Notes: a model not told the origin generated them from the letters alone. A stretch of DNA of 64,000 nucleotides from Vandiemenella viatica (GCA_031002005.1 CM061920.1:53608610-53672609); one strand, 5' to 3'. Numbered from the stretch's first letter, positions 1 to 11,568 are shown. Made by a program: numbers and translations.

Positions 1-68
1 CGGGGATTTGAACCCGCGTACTCCCGAATGTGGGGCCAGAGCGTTACCAATCACCCACCACGCTCGGT
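1..68 (-). mobile_element. SINE-A head, cut by window start
   Basis: The complement of the tRNA-like head: B box GGTTCAAATCC and CGAGCGTGGTGGGTGA at 44-66. The body lies beyond the window. Confidence 0.75.
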
Positions 69-920
69 TTTCATTTAAAAAGATTTAAGAGTTAACTGCC
101 GAAGGATGGCCAGCGACAAAACTATAATCAGGAAATGTGTTTGTGCTGGTTCATTTCCGCACATCTTGAATTCCCACTAGAATGAAATGCTGGTCGGGAA
201 GGCGACGCAGGCAGGATGCTGTTCACGCGTACCGCTGGGAAGCTGGGAGCCTCGCTCAGTGATTTTTCTCGCGCTAACGACGTCTGACCGTCGATGGAAG
301 CGCGGGCCTCACCGCTCAATCTGCATAACTGTGAGAGCATAATTTAGTGCCAGAGATTTCACGGTCGTGCACCTGCGAGGCCCCGCCGCAAATTCCTTAA
401 AGAGCCAGTCGGCCGCCCTCCTCGTTTTTGTTCCCAAATAAAACACCGGCCGACCCAACAGGTTTCTAAGTGGTGCCGGAGCGGTCTGTAAGAAGCAGTC
501 CCCCCCCCCCCCCCGGCCCTAATGGGGCATACTTACAAACAGGTAGTCCGAGCCGTGACAGCTTGCTCGGCTGGAAGCGCCCAGCGGAATGCGGCTGGAC
601 CCGGCCGGGGCTCGAACCAGCTACCCTGCCCACTCGCAGCACAAATCACTCGCAACCGGTCGCCACAACTAATGCTCAATGCTACGCTCAGAAACAGCAC
701 AAATCAAAACGTAGTCGTAAAGAAATGAGGAACCATGAATCAGTTAACATTAAAATGTATTGTTGTTGGAAGGTATAAGCCTTGTTCCGTGCATTAGAAC
801 GCAGTTTTACCTTTGTCTCTAAAGTACCGATGTGAAAAAAAAATCTGCTTGTTGTAAACAATTTTCTTGTGTACTACACATGCTCTAGATAAACTGTGGC
901 TCGTTTACCAATACGAACGG
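69..920. other. No recognised gene
   Basis: Holds a poly-C run at 500-514 and a tRNA-like B-box complement (GGCTCGAACCAGC) at about 608-620 without a cloverleaf. Nothing else is supported. Confidence 0.5.
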
Positions 921-927
921 ACGAATG

Positions 928-1168
928 AGCGTGTTGGGTGAGTGGTTAACGCTCTGGCCTCGCAATCAGGAGGACGCTGGTTCGAATCCCCGTCCGGGCA
1001 TCCAGATTTGCCTTTTCCATGGTTTCCCCAAATCACTACAGGCAAATACCGGGGATGCTTCCTTCAAAAAGGCCATGGCCGAATTCCTTCACTTTCCTTG
1101 TCCCCAGTCCTATCCCGCCTTTGATAACATAGACGTCGATGATTCATAAAGCCATAAGTAAGCAAAAA
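928..1168 (+). mobile_element. SINE-A, full-length copy
   Basis: Target duplication ACGAATG lies at 921-927 and 1169-1175. The head is tRNA-like, with A box TGGGTGAGTGGTTAACG and B box GGTTCGAATCC at 979-989. The body follows: ATCCAGATTTG, TTTTCCATGGTTTCC, AAATCAC, GGCCATGGCCGAATTCCTTC and AGACGTCGATG, ending CATAAAGCCATAAGTAA with an A run. About 20 copies or pieces occur in this window. It is transcribed, if at all, by RNA polymerase III from the internal boxes and depends on a LINE partner for movement. Confidence 0.9.
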
Positions 1169-1175
1169 ACGAATG

Positions 1176-2834
1176 TAATAGATTTCCTTTGATTTGTCCA
1201 AACCATTCTAAGTTAAGGTTGGAATGTTGTCTCAAACTATCCTTCCTGCTGACAACTGTAATGACTTGTGTGGTCTGTTAGCGCTTGACTGCTCCCGTTT
1301 TTTATGTAGTCTATTAATACCGTCCAGGGTTTTTGAGATTATTCGAGTAAATATAAGTGTACCTATTGTCGATAGCGTACCTGTAATTGACATGAAATTG
1401 TATCAAGTTCGCATTTAAGGATATACGATGATCCAGAAAAGTGTGCTTATAACCAGAAACAGTGTCAGCTTTATTCGTCAATCTAAACAATTCCAAAGGT
1501 TCGGTGACGTTCTCGTCTGTCGGTGATGAACCGTTTTCAGTTTTTGTAGAGTTTGTGCGTCTCCATAGCGGGAAGCGCGTTTCTTGTTATCAAAATTGCA
1601 ACGTCGGGAAGTACCTTAACTATCAATTAATCTAAGTTTGCTTTACTTTCTACTGAACGTGATTATGTAACAGCGATCACTATTAATTAAATAAGCGTAT
1701 GCTTTTGTAATTGAAACGAGAAGACTATTTCCGTTATGCATTGCCACTGTGTCGAATATAGTGTGGGGTACCTGGCCTCACTGACCATGACATTTAATGT
1801 TAAAAGCATATTCAGTTAACAAAAAGTTGTAAATATATTCACTAACTTTGACATTTGAGTGTTAAAGGCATGAAACGTCAAGCATCAAGAAAAAAAATCT
1901 TTGGTTAGCAGTTTGTTTTTGTAAAAAGATGGCCCTAGGCAGATGTATGAAGATGGCCACAGTTGTGACGTGATGACTGTAAAATTGAAGTTGATATTTG
2001 AAAGTATGAGCTAGAAGGCAGTGAAGGAGAATAATAGCATGAGGAAATCGTAATTATTGATTCTAATACAAGAGAAGATTAGTTTAATTTTTTTAATACT
2101 TGACTTGTGATGGTAAACGTGGCAATTACTAAATACGACGACGGAAACCATTAAAATAGATACCTAAATTCTATCGTGTTCCTTAAAGCGACAGGGATAT
2201 CGAATTACGGTTTTGTCTGTAAAAACCGAAGGAACCTTGCATGCCGTTCACAATTTATACGCTGTGGCACGGCGCTCGAAATCTAAAATCGGCACTTGGT
2301 GTTGATCTTCGGTACATTCGACGTCATATTTAGCAGCGTCAGCTACGCAAATTATGTCGCAGACAGATAGTGAAACCCACTACTTTGTAAGTACTTCGCG
2401 TAAAGCCGGCAGATAGTGCAAAGGGATATTGTCATACTATCTCAAGAGCTGTTTTTTATAACGGGACTTAGTGTAATGTATTTGCTTCTTTCGGTTCATA
2501 GCGTATCTTCCGAACCTTATTTGGTCTATCGCCCCACTTTTCGAAAAAAATTCACTGCCCCCCTACTCAGAAAATTCCCTCTTATTCCGTTTTTTTGTAA
2601 TGAATAATGGAACCCCGTAGCGCTCCAACTTTTTTGACTCGTATCTTACTTTTTGAAACAATGATCCGATGGCGCCCATCTTACGTGAAATGTCGAATAT
2701 CACATACAGAAAAACTGAGACAGATTTATAAAATTAGTCTATTAAAAATATTAATAGTATTGGTGTATTGTTCACAGATTGAAATACAAATACATATTAT
2801 GAGAAAATATTATTAATTAGAAGGTTGATCTCCA
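1176..2834. other. AT-rich DNA, nothing recognised
   Basis: Short frames only, no repeat family seen elsewhere in the window. Confidence 0.6.
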
Positions 2835-2842
2835 TGTGATGA

Positions 2843-3089
2843 CCGAGCGTGGTGGGTGAACGGTTAACGTTCTGGCCTCGCATTAGGGAGGACGCGGGTT
2901 CGAATCCCCGTCCGGGCATCCATATTTGGGTTTTCGATGATTTCCCCAAATCACTCCAGGCGAATGCCGGGATGCTTCCTTCAAAAGGCCATAGCCGAAT
3001 TCCTTCTCATTCCTTGTCCCCAATTCCATCCCGTCTCTAATGACCTCGACATCGACGAGGCGTAAAGCTATAAGTAAAAAAAAAATCCT
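2843..3089 (+). mobile_element. SINE-A, full-length copy
   Basis: Duplication TGTGATGA lies at 2835-2842 and 3090-3097. Intact head CCGAGCGTGGTGGGTGAACG and B box; body ends GACGAGGCGTAAAGCTATAA with an A run. Confidence 0.92.
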
Positions 3090-3098
3090 TGTGATGAC

Positions 3099-3689
3099 AC
3101 TAACTTTTCGATATTTGGTACCTCATTTCCCATCAGCATTCTAATATGCCGCGTTCCGCTATTGACAATTTGTTTCTTTTCGTAGCTAATAAATTGCTGA
3201 CCATGCTAATTTCTCGTTTGGCTATGTATGATCATGGGAATGCCATTAAAAACTTCTTGAATGGAGTCCTTTAAGCCGTATACTGTCAACCAGAGGGTAT
3301 AGTTGGTCCTCAATGTCCAACCTCCCCCCCTTTCCCTCCATGATCTCACTTGGTGGTCGGTACCGCCCCCGTTGGGTCTACAGTATCCTGTACAGACACA
3401 CGGCCTGTAGCACCTGTTGCCACCCATGGAATTCCATCTGCTTCCACTTGGGTCAAGCCCCCTCTCTCAACTTCGACTATTGCTGTGTTCTGACTCTGAT
3501 GGTATTTTAGAGTTTTCGGAAAGCATGTCAAATGCAGATGCAAAATCCGTATCAACCTTAGGAGCATGTCTAATTGAAGATGTCTACTACAGGAGCTACT
3601 GCATAGGTTCAGTTCTTTTTAATTATATATTTTTGCACTTACAATTTACCAAATACTGTTATTTATAGTCTAAGGGAACTGATAGAGAA
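3099..3689. other. No recognised gene
   Basis: A pyrimidine-rich stretch around 3310-3500 with short overlapping frames; no domain. Confidence 0.5.
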
Positions 3690-4150
3690 ATCTTTTAGTT
3701 TCAAATATTAGTTTAGGATACAGAAAGTACTTTTTAAAACTATATGTGTGGATCACAGCACTTTATGGTGGAAATTCCAGAAAGAAGGAAAATTAAAGTA
3801 TTTCAAATGTGGTGTTATAGAAGGATGCAGAAAATTAAGTGGACAGATAAAATACGAAACGAACAAGTTTTGGAAATGATGGCCGAGGAAAGAAGTTTGT
3901 GGAATAGTCTTATAGAAAGAAGAGACAGGATGGTAGGTCATATTTTGAGATATGCATCATTGGTTATCTTGTTAGAGGAGGGAATAGTCGAAGGAAAGAA
4001 CAGCAGAGGAAGACGGAGATTAGAATATATGAAACAGATAATGGAGGACGAGGGTTTTAAGGGGTATGTAGAGATGAAGATAGGAAGGGATGGAGGATTG
4101 TACCAAACCAGTCAAGAGACTGATGACAGCAAAAAAATAAAATAAAATAA
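3690..4150 (+). pseudogene. LINE-A ORF2 C-terminal fragment
   Basis: The open frame from 3744 to 4142 contains KVFQMWCYRRMQKIKWTDKI, EERSLWNSLIERRDRMVGHI and EGKNSRGRRRLEYMKQI, the C-terminal block of a non-LTR retrotransposon RT of the kind often annotated as endonuclease-reverse transcriptase. It ends in a 3' region GACTGATGACAGC and an (AAAAT)n-like tail at 4130-4152. It is 5' truncated. Confidence 0.8.
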
Positions 4151-4685
4151 AAGGGAATTAATTTATTCAGGATGCAAAAAATGACTTAAGAATGCCTACG
4201 GTAGCTGTTAAAAAGTTCGGTCCGAGGCTTCGAAAATGAAAAATAAGTTCTTAATGTAGTTTCAATGTCCTCAGCAGCAGTATCGAAGGTTGACTAGTCG
4301 GATTCTCGGCTGTTTAATCTGTTGCGAATTTGATACGCGCGTTGGAGTTGTTCCGTGGTAATTAAGCTGTTCCGTTTGTGAGGGCCCCTAATTATGTAGT
4401 AAAAGCAGGGCAGCGTCAGACGACACTGCGTGAAGACTTGCAAGGCCGGCAGGAACTGCGGCCGGACACACACCTCTTCTCGCTTATCTCGCCCACACCA
4501 CACCTCAGCGGTGCTCATTACCACTAAACATACACCTCACATGCAAACACGACACGTCTAAGCCTAGCTGCAACTGAACGCCTAGAATTAACCGTACACC
4601 CAATATTGCTTATCTGTACGCGTGTTTCGTCTAAGGTCCAATTACAGTAAACAGATTTCGCAAGATGCTTACTTTCTTTTTAGGG

Positions 4686-4962
4686 CATAGGCGTAGCTAC
4701 TATGGGGCTAGGGAGCCCATGAGCCTTCATGGCAAACTGGCGACCTTTTTTTTTTTAGCTCTACCGTCGTCTAAGGGGGACCCCTGAGACACAGGAAGCC
4801 CTTCACTGCTCAGAGGGGCCTAAGCACTACTCAAGGGCCCCCATCCTCAGCTCAGGAGGCCCCTACCAGCATCACAAAGCAAAAAAAAGATCGCCCATCA
4901 GGCCTGAGGGCCCAAAATAATTTTTTTGCACCGGGGTCCTTGTTGACCTAGCTACGCCACTG
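4686..4962. mobile_element. hAT MITE, 277 bp
   Basis: Duplication TTTTAGGG lies at 4678-4685 and 4963-4970. Ends CATAGGCGTAGCTA and the complement of CAGTGGCGTAGCTA. No coding. A related but unbounded fragment may lie at about 21870-21990. Confidence 0.88.
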
Positions 4963-5015
4963 TTTTAGGGCTATAAGTCTCGTCGAAGTCAATAAGGTTC
5001 AGGAAGAAATTAGGC

Positions 5016-5096
5016 GAAAGGAACGGAAAGGAATTCGGCCATTACCTTTTGAAATAACCATCCCTCCATTCGTGTCGAGTGATTTCGAAAAATCAC
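5016..5096 (-). mobile_element. SINE-A body fragment
   Basis: GGAAAGGAATTCGGCCATTA and GTGATTTCGAAAAATCAC match the middle of the body. No head. Confidence 0.5.
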
Positions 5097-5402
5097 CTAA
5101 AATCGAATTATAGAAATCCCGAATGCCGGGCCTGAGAGTGGAGTCGGAAGAACATAAATTTGAAATTGAATCCTAGGCTTCAGGATTTCTGCTCTTTGTT
5201 CATCCTCTAGCGTTTCTCATTCTACGCCATGACCCATATCCTCGTTCCTTACTTCTTCATGTTTTGAAATCGCGTCCCAGACGATTCGAATCTTGCAATC
5301 ACAACACGGTCGTTATAGGTACGAGTGTTTAAAAGCAGCTGACTACCTCTGTCCCAGGCGACGAGTATGCTTGACCAGGATGAACAAATTACCGATCTTT
5401 TT

Positions 5403-5572
5403 TTCTTCTTCTGTGGCTTTCGGCACCTTAGGCCTTACTCAGTGATTTCAGATTCTCCAGTATGAATTTTTGCAGCTAATTAGTCACACCACAGGACAAC
5501 CATGCCCGCGGCCGGATTCGAACCGGCGACCGTCGGCACCCCTACGCTACCGAGGCCGGCCATTGCCGATCT
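5403..5572 (-). mobile_element. Possible tRNA-derived SINE, single copy
   Basis: On the minus strand GGCCTCGGTAGCGTAGGGGT and CGCCGGTTCGAATCCGG give A- and B-box-like sites. The body continues to GCCTAAGGTGCCGAAAGCC. Not a cloverleaf tRNA, because the boxes lack matching acceptor arms. Confidence 0.4.
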
Positions 5573-6199
5573 TAAAGGCGGAACTCTTTGTGTATAATAG
5601 AGTTTGTAGTGGGTGGGTAGCGGCCCCTCTGGTGGCTGCTTGGCCAGGAGGATGGAATAAACCTCCAAATAAGTCTTCTTCTGTTTTAATTCCGAAATCG
5701 TGATTGTCATTGCCTTTTATGAACTTTAATTTTAAATTCTTTTAGTGTTTTAGTTTATTGTTTCTCGTGATAGTTTATTCAAATATCTGCCTTATTTACC
5801 TTCGAAAAAAATTCACACTCATTTACGCGTGGAATAAAGTATGACATTATCTTCGTCTTTTCCTTTCGACGAACAATTTGTGACATTTAAATAAGGCTCC
5901 GTTCTGGTTTTATTGGGTTTATTATTAAGTTGAAAGCAGTCTTTGTTTTGCCACTGTTTTTAATGCATCTTTGTAACTAATAACTCCAACATCTACAACT
6001 AGAACTCGTATCGGACTTCGTGTTTATATTAAGGTTGCAGGATTGTTTTTCAAGGGTACCCTTACGAAATACCCGAGGACCAAAAGCACTCGTGAGCTAA
6101 AAACATCGGTTCTCTCTCGCAGTTAGTTGTCAACAGTCTAAATTTCTTCTTTTTTTACCGTTTTTTTTTTCCAATGAGTTTCCAGAACAGATTCAACCC

Positions 6200-6660
6200 A
6201 GTACAAACTTATCTCTTTATTCATTTTATTTGATGCAAAATTATATAACATAAATCTGTAAACCAACGAGCTCAAACTACGAAATTTTTGACTGTCCCGT
6301 CACACATTCTCAATTCTTCCAACACTATCTTTCCATGCCTCACCACCAATATACGCCTCTTACACTCCCAGCACTGTCTCCTATCCTCCTCCTGTCTTCC
6401 AATGAATCTCACTGCAACTTCATCATATTTGTTGCTGACTGTGTTCTGTAATAATTTTCACTCACAAAACTAGCTATCCTCCTTTCCAGTTCCTGGAATA
6501 GATACCCAGTATGTTGGTGGTATACTATACTACCATGTTCATGCAATTGTCTCATCAAAGTTTTGTAAACCATTTCCCTAACTTCTCCGATACGTCCTCT
6601 CACCACCCTCTCCAATAAATGAAAGATTTTGGAGTCTCCTAGGTAGCACATGCTCAACTG
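6200..6660 (-). pseudogene. LINE-B reverse-transcriptase C-terminal fragment
   Basis: The minus-strand frame (HEHGSIVYHQHTGYLFQELE, then a NYYRTQSATNMM block) is homologous to the 26.8-27.3 kb LINE copy. This is the typical CR1/Jockey-like region after the RT domain. It is 5' truncated and frame-broken. Confidence 0.7.
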
Positions 6661-6969
6661 AATTTACTGTCAAATCTTGCGCCATGTGATTTACGCTGTC
6701 TTCAACTAGCAATTCCTCTACGTCAGGGAGCGTATTGCACAGTCGCTGCGTCTGGAGTAGTTGCAGTCATTTATTAGACGTGTCGTTAGGCTAATGCTGA
6801 CGGGACACTATCAGTAAGACCAGCTGTGATTGATAGCTCAGAGCTTGAGTGATGGTGTCGCGGGGCACAAACAAGCCACGCTGCGAGTAAAGTTCAGGGC
6901 TAAGGTGTAACCGTGTCGCTAAAACCATTCACAAGTACAGCCGCGAAGTGACATTCTCACAAGTGGACA

Positions 6970-7225
6970 GGAACGAACATCTTTGGAGATGATGGGTGAG
7001 CAAAGAAGTTTCTGAAATAGTCTCACACAAGAGGATGGGTCACATTTTAAGACATGCGGGATTGTTTCATTTTGGAACAATGGATGGTGAGAACTGTAAA
7101 CGAAGAAAGTAGGTAGGTTCTATGGGGGTATGTTGGGACTAAGATCTTAGCGCAAATACGAAGAGATGGAGGTTTGCTTCAAACCAGTCGAGAGCCTGAT
7201 GACAGCAAGAAACAAAAACCTCAGT
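6970..7225 (+). pseudogene. LINE-A 3' fragment, decayed
   Basis: It matches the 3.7-4.15 kb copy in order: EHLWR, KRMGHILRHAG, the GAGATGGAGG word and the CCAGTCGAGAGCCTGATGAC end at 7180-7203. The frame is broken several times. Confidence 0.7.
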
Positions 7226-7342
7226 AGATGAGACACTTTTACAGTGCAACGTGAAAAATACCAGAAGACTGTTACGAGCCTACGGAAGTGACGAGTCTAT
7301 CACTGGCAATGTTCTTTCTTCAAGTTGTAGCTAATTTACATC

Positions 7343-7453
7343 GCGTGTGATGGGTGAGCGGCCCCGCATTCTGGAGGACGCGGGTTCGAATCACTTCAGG
7401 CGAATGTTGCGATGGTTCCTTCAAAAGAACATAAAGCTATGACCAAAAAAAAA
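7343..7453 (+). mobile_element. SINE-A copy with internal deletions
   Basis: Head GCGTGTGATGGGTGAGCGG and GCGGGTTCGAATC, joined directly to TCACTTCAGGCGAATG, then CATAAAGCTATGACC and an A run. Confidence 0.65.
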
Positions 7454-7584
7454 CAAATAAATATTAAGGGCAGTATTTGCTCTTTGAAGAAATTATATTG
7501 TGGAGTAAATGTTGTAGACTTTTAAAGAAAGTAAATTCTGGAACCTTTGGGGGGCACAAAAAATAAAAATAGTTTTTGCAGAAA

Positions 7585-7900
7585 GCGGAAAGAATGAGGA
7601 TTTATAAAAGAACATAAAGAAAATTATGAACCTCTAAAAAAAAACTAAGTTATGGGCTGTTATACAGAATGGACAGCTGTAAGTTGACCAAGAAAATATT
7701 AGACATCATATTTAAACAAGAGGGTGGTTGGAAAGACTCAAGATCACAGAAGACATCATTAACGAAAAAGACGGCTCTGGAAGACTGATTTACGCTGCAA
7801 AGTTTCCGGTATGGCAGCCAAAACTAAAAGTGATGCCACATGGACAGAGGCAGGCCAACAGCTTACGCATGAAGAAGATCTGAGCAGAGAAGAAAATGAT
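7585..7900 (+). pseudogene. LINE-C ORF2 C-terminal remnant
   Basis: Broken frames give LLYRMDSCKLTKKILDI and, about 150 bp on, ATWTEARPTAYA followed by RRSEQRRK. This YRMDxxRLTKKI ... WTEA order is the C-terminus of another LINE lineage. The clade cannot be fixed from this piece. Confidence 0.5.
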
Positions 7901-8150
7901 GACTGTACCGTAATCTTAGGACCCAGGTGGTCAAATCCTATTTTTTTTAAAGTAATTTAAAAAAACTAAACAAATCTTCAGCCTCAGTTTGTGTTGTTTT
8001 TAGCAGAAGAGGAAATGTGGGAGTGAAACAGTACTGTCATGAATGAGTTCTAACATTTACAGAATCTGTGATGTGAATCTGGATTGCCTGGCGAAAAAAA
8101 GTAAGGCACTCAGAAGGGAAGGAGGAAAACGAAATGAAACTTCACGGTTT

Positions 8151-8393
8151 TTTTTTTTTTTTTTAACTGCTTTACGTCTCTTAACAGCTAGGTCTTTAGA
8201 GACGGGAAAGGATGGGGGGCAAGGAATGGGAAGGAATTCGGCCATGGCCTTTTAAAGGAAGTATCCCGGCATTTGCCTGGAGTGATTTGGGAAACCATGG
8301 AAAACACAAATCTGGATGCTCGGACGGGGATTCGAACCGCCGTCCTCCCGAATGCGAGGCCAGAACGCTATCCGTTACACCACCACGCTCGGT
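8151..8393 (-). mobile_element. SINE-A, full-length copy
   Basis: Duplication TTCACGGTTT lies at 8141-8150 and 8394-8403. The T run at 8151-8163 is the tail in minus sense. All body words are present. Confidence 0.92.
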
Positions 8394-8464
8394 TTCACGG
8401 TTTGAAAGGCCATGTAACTGTGACTGTATTTGAGTTAAATTTACAATGTATTTGGCAGATGAGT

Positions 8465-8935
8465 ATTAATGTGACATTGCACCTCCTCTGGCCTGGATGC
8501 GTCCACTGATTGGGTAAATCCGTTGTATCGTCTCCTGAGACAAGCTGGCTCCCAACTGTTGGACCAGGCCAGTGATATATTGGATACTGGCACTGGTTCG
8601 GATTTGACGTCCGAGCTGGTCCCGCACATGTTCTATCGATCTTATTGGCTACAGAAGTACCTCAACAGTTCGTAGAGACACGTGCCGTGTGTGTGCGAGC
8701 ATTGTGGCACCACGATACTGCTACACGAGAGGTGACACTTGAGGGCGCAGGATGTCCGTGACGTACCGTTGTACCACCAGAATTCCTTGGATTATTATCG
8801 GCTGTAAATTAGAGTCATACCCGATGGCTCCCCTCACCATGGCGCCAGGAGTAACACCACGGTGCCTCTCCAAAACATTGGAAGAATGGCACCTTTCCCG
8901 AGGTCGCCACCATTCACGTTGACGATGGTTATATT
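8465..8935 (-). pseudogene. Tc1-like transposase fragment
   Basis: The minus strand reads HRGVTPGAMVRGAIGYDSNL, VVQRYVTDILRPQV and a frame-shifted end equivalent to GGAMSH (the GGTGCAATGTCAC word in minus sense near 8478). It resembles the 36.96 kb copy most closely. No inverted ends are visible. Confidence 0.7.
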
Positions 8936-9060
8936 TATTAAAGCAGACCACCTTCTCTCTACCACCTGTCTAATTCTTTGATCCAATGTCAGAATTCTAC
9001 TGGAAAAAAAGAATATACGAAACGTATTGGAGGGACTGGTTATAGACATCAGTGCTGGCA

Positions 9061-9614
9061 AGGTGGTGGTGATTCTTTTTTATTGTAATGTGGTTAACAA
9101 CAGAATGCGTAACAAAATAGAGGCAGATGCGCACTCTCGGTATAACCTGTTATCTGTCCGTTTTGTATCGTTGAGAGCTGTAATGTTATGAGGTGGTTCC
9201 GCTACGGAAACGCCAATATCCTCGATGTCTTCTGTCTCATTTGCATCCTCCCCTCCTGGAGAATGCCTTGTCGCATTATTTTTTCTTCCTTCTCTTCAAC
9301 ATATTGCCTGAAGCAACGGTTTGGATCTTCCTCTACAAGGAATCGGAGTCTCGCTTGTCTCTGCTAAGAGACAAATCGAGCCAATGACTGAAGTACTCGC
9401 AGAGAGGGGTTGCAATTCCTAACCAAGCGTTCTACGCCGTGTGCAGTTCGTCCCAACAACTGTGATTTAGAATATTTATATCGAAATTTCCTGTCGCATT
9501 TCATAGTGGTAAGAAGTTTCAGAAGTTATCAACCCTCGTCAACGTTAGAAATTTTCAATTTCGAGTGCTATCTCATTAAACACCTGACACTCACCGCTGA
9601 TGCAAGACGACCAT
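9061..9614. other. No recognised gene
   Basis: Unique-looking sequence with only short frames. Confidence 0.5.
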
Positions 9615-10021
9615 AGTAGCACCTAGAGGAGGCGCCGTAATGCTCCAGCCTCGAATTCGCAAGGACGCAGATTCGAATCCCCGTCCTACTGTACACATTT
9701 CGTTTTTCAATGGTTTCAACATAAGTTAACGCCCCTATTAACCCAACAGATAGTAAAAAATAAAACACAAGCTGAATTGCAACTAATCATTCCAGGCGAA
9801 AGCCAAGGTGGTTCTTCAGAAGTCCGTATCAAATTCCTTCCCATTCCTTAGCCACAATCAGGGCCGCATTTAGGCCCCCGGTCAGAGGGGCCACTGCCGA
9901 CAGGGGGGCGTACGCGAACCACATGTATATCCTAGGGGTCCACAAAGCCTAAATGCGGGCCTGGCCACAATATTCTCCCGCCTCTAATGACCCTGACGTT
10001 GACGAGGCATAAAGCTATAAG
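9615..10021 (+). mobile_element. SINE-A copy carrying two insertions
   Basis: Decayed head, B box at 9672-9682 (GATTCGAATCC), body to GACGTTGACGAGGCATAAAGC. An unclassified insert of about 70 bp lies at 9720-9790 and the 105-bp hAT MITE at 9859-9963. Confidence 0.75.
9859..9963. mobile_element. 105-bp hAT MITE inside a SINE-A copy
   Basis: Duplication GCCACAAT at 9851-9858 and 9964-9971. Ends CAGGGCCGCATTTAGGC and the complement of CAGGCCCGCATTTAGGC. The SINE-A body resumes in register on the far side. Confidence 0.88.
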
Positions 10022-10023
10022 GA

Positions 10024-10172
10024 AAGAGAAGGAACCTTTACTCCCTACCTTCGAAAGAAATTTTCCCACTCCCTTATATACAAAATCGAATGCCAGCTTG
10101 TCGTCATAGTTATCTTTTCCCTTTCATTCACCACTCCTAATCCTTCCCCAATATCTTTACATGCTTCATCAT
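10024..10172 (-). pseudogene. LINE-B fragment, left of nested insertions
   Basis: The minus strand carries the LINE-B C-terminal coding region (an FHTKWHS-type end region similar to the 33.6 kb copy). It continues beyond the SINE/hAT insertion at 11569. Confidence 0.6.
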
Positions 10173-10374
10173 ATACGCGAGTCGTCTGGTGGCTCAGTTG
10201 GTTTAGCCGTGTGACTGGGGAAAGGAAGGTTATCGGTTCGAATCCCGGTCTTGGCTGGAATTTTCACCTCTGGCTGAGCTTTGCTTTGTTCATGTGAAGC
10301 AATCTAGGGCGCTCCGTGGTTCTGATTCCATGTAAAAGCAGTAGGTCCGTTTTCGCCGGTAGGTCACTCATGAC

Positions 10375-11474
10375 TAGTGTTGTAAAAAAACAGTTTTTTT
10401 TCTGACGTGAAAAAAAAACATGAAAAGAAACATGTTTTTTTTTCTGGGACATGTTTTTTTTCATAACTACTAAATTTCAAATTTTTAAGGCATTTATCAT
10501 TTAATATGACTGTTTTAGAGTTTATACTAAGTACTTATCTTACTTTTAAATCTACTATAACTTTTTGGTTCAGTAGAAAAAAAAAATTACATAAATATTG
10601 GTAACATCGACTGAAGTTTTCTTTTACGAAAGGGGACTTCCCGAAACGGCTAGGTTGTGTAAGAAGGAATCCCCGTTCGGCCGTTCCCCATTGTTTGGAT
10701 TGATACTCGCTATTTGAACTAGTGCTGCCAGGCCCTACAAATTTATCTGTAGACCTACGAATCTTTTCAAAAAATTAGGAAATTTAACTACGGTTTTTTG
10801 CCTCTTTTTATTACTTGTTGTGCTTTCCTTATATTCGTATACTTGTTAAACTCGCAGCGTATAGTGATACTGAGTCATTGTCAGTAATTATGAATAATTT
10901 CCTTGCAACCATTGGCGTAAACAAACGATTGAAAACAAATAAAGCTCCTATTTTGTATGATAATATATTTAAATTCAAACTTAAAAGACCGTAATACAGA
11001 ACTATCGGCGCAGTCTTCATTCACAGTGTGTACTTTGCTCACAATTTAAAATTGCAATCTCAAAAGCTTTTGCATTCAATACAACCAGTAAAAGAAAATG
11101 TAACTACTTCTGAAGTTATGGATCTAGAGGGGACAGAAGAAGAAACAGAAAATTCCGACTCCGACCGAACTAGTGTTGGTAGTGCTGATACTAGTGAATG
11201 TGGTTCCGACAAAGAAGATGAATAAAAAATTATGTTACCTATATAGATACATTTATGAATCATTATGTAAGATATTATATGATTTAGTAAGGTTTAAAAC
11301 ACACATGTAAAATGTAAGTTCCATAAATAAAACTGTAATTTATCAAATATATTGTTTTCTGAAAAAAAAAACCAAATTTAGAAAAAAAACGAGGGTGCTA
11401 AGTTTTTTTTCAGTTTTTTTTTCACAAATCTGAAAAAAAACATTTTTTTTTTTTTTTTTCAGTTTGCAACACTA
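10375..11474. mobile_element. hAT element inside SINE-C
   Basis: Target duplication CTCATGAC (8 bp) lies at 10367-10374 and 11475-11482. Ends are TAGTGTTGTAAA and the complement of TAGTGTTGCAAA. Both facts fit hAT. Subterminal regions are rich in T/A runs joined by CAG, CATG and CTG words. An acidic 65-codon frame sits at 11028-11225, but no hAT catalytic region is recognisable, so the copy is non-autonomous. Confidence 0.9.
11028..11225 (+). CDS. Small acidic open frame inside the hAT element, unassigned
   Basis: It encodes 65 residues. The second half is Ser/Glu/Asp-rich (TEEETENSDSDRTSVGSADT, then ending DKEDE) with the look of an acidic protein tail. AATAAA-type signals follow at about 11325. 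It could be the last exon of the lost transposase or a captured host exon. I do not recognise it and it may be chance. Confidence 0.25.
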   Translation: MYFAHNLKLQSQKLLHSIQPVKENVTTSEVMDLEGTEEETENSDSDRTSVGSADTSECGSDKEDE

Positions 11475-11568
11475 CTCATGACAGAGGCCCATGCGCGGCT
11501 AATCGAAACTCTGACACGCGGCGGCCGAACAATCCGTTGGGATCTCCCGGCCAACAATGCAATACGCG

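Larger units (their letters stand above)
10180..11561 (+). mobile_element. SINE-C copy split by hAT and inserted in LINE-B
   Basis: SINE parts are 10180-10374 and 11483-11561. The head is tRNA-like (GTGGCTCAGTTGGTTTAGCC as A box region, GGTTCGAATCC as B box near 10235). The insertion duplicated ATACGCG at 10173-10179 and 11562-11568. A second copy at about 30110 shows the same body words and confirms that the DNA on both sides of the hAT belongs to one SINE. Confidence 0.8.

Noticed and set aside
979..989. tRNA gene signals (B box) here and at many other sites
   Set aside because: Each lies in a SINE body or lacks acceptor and anticodon arms that pair, so no tRNA gene is called.
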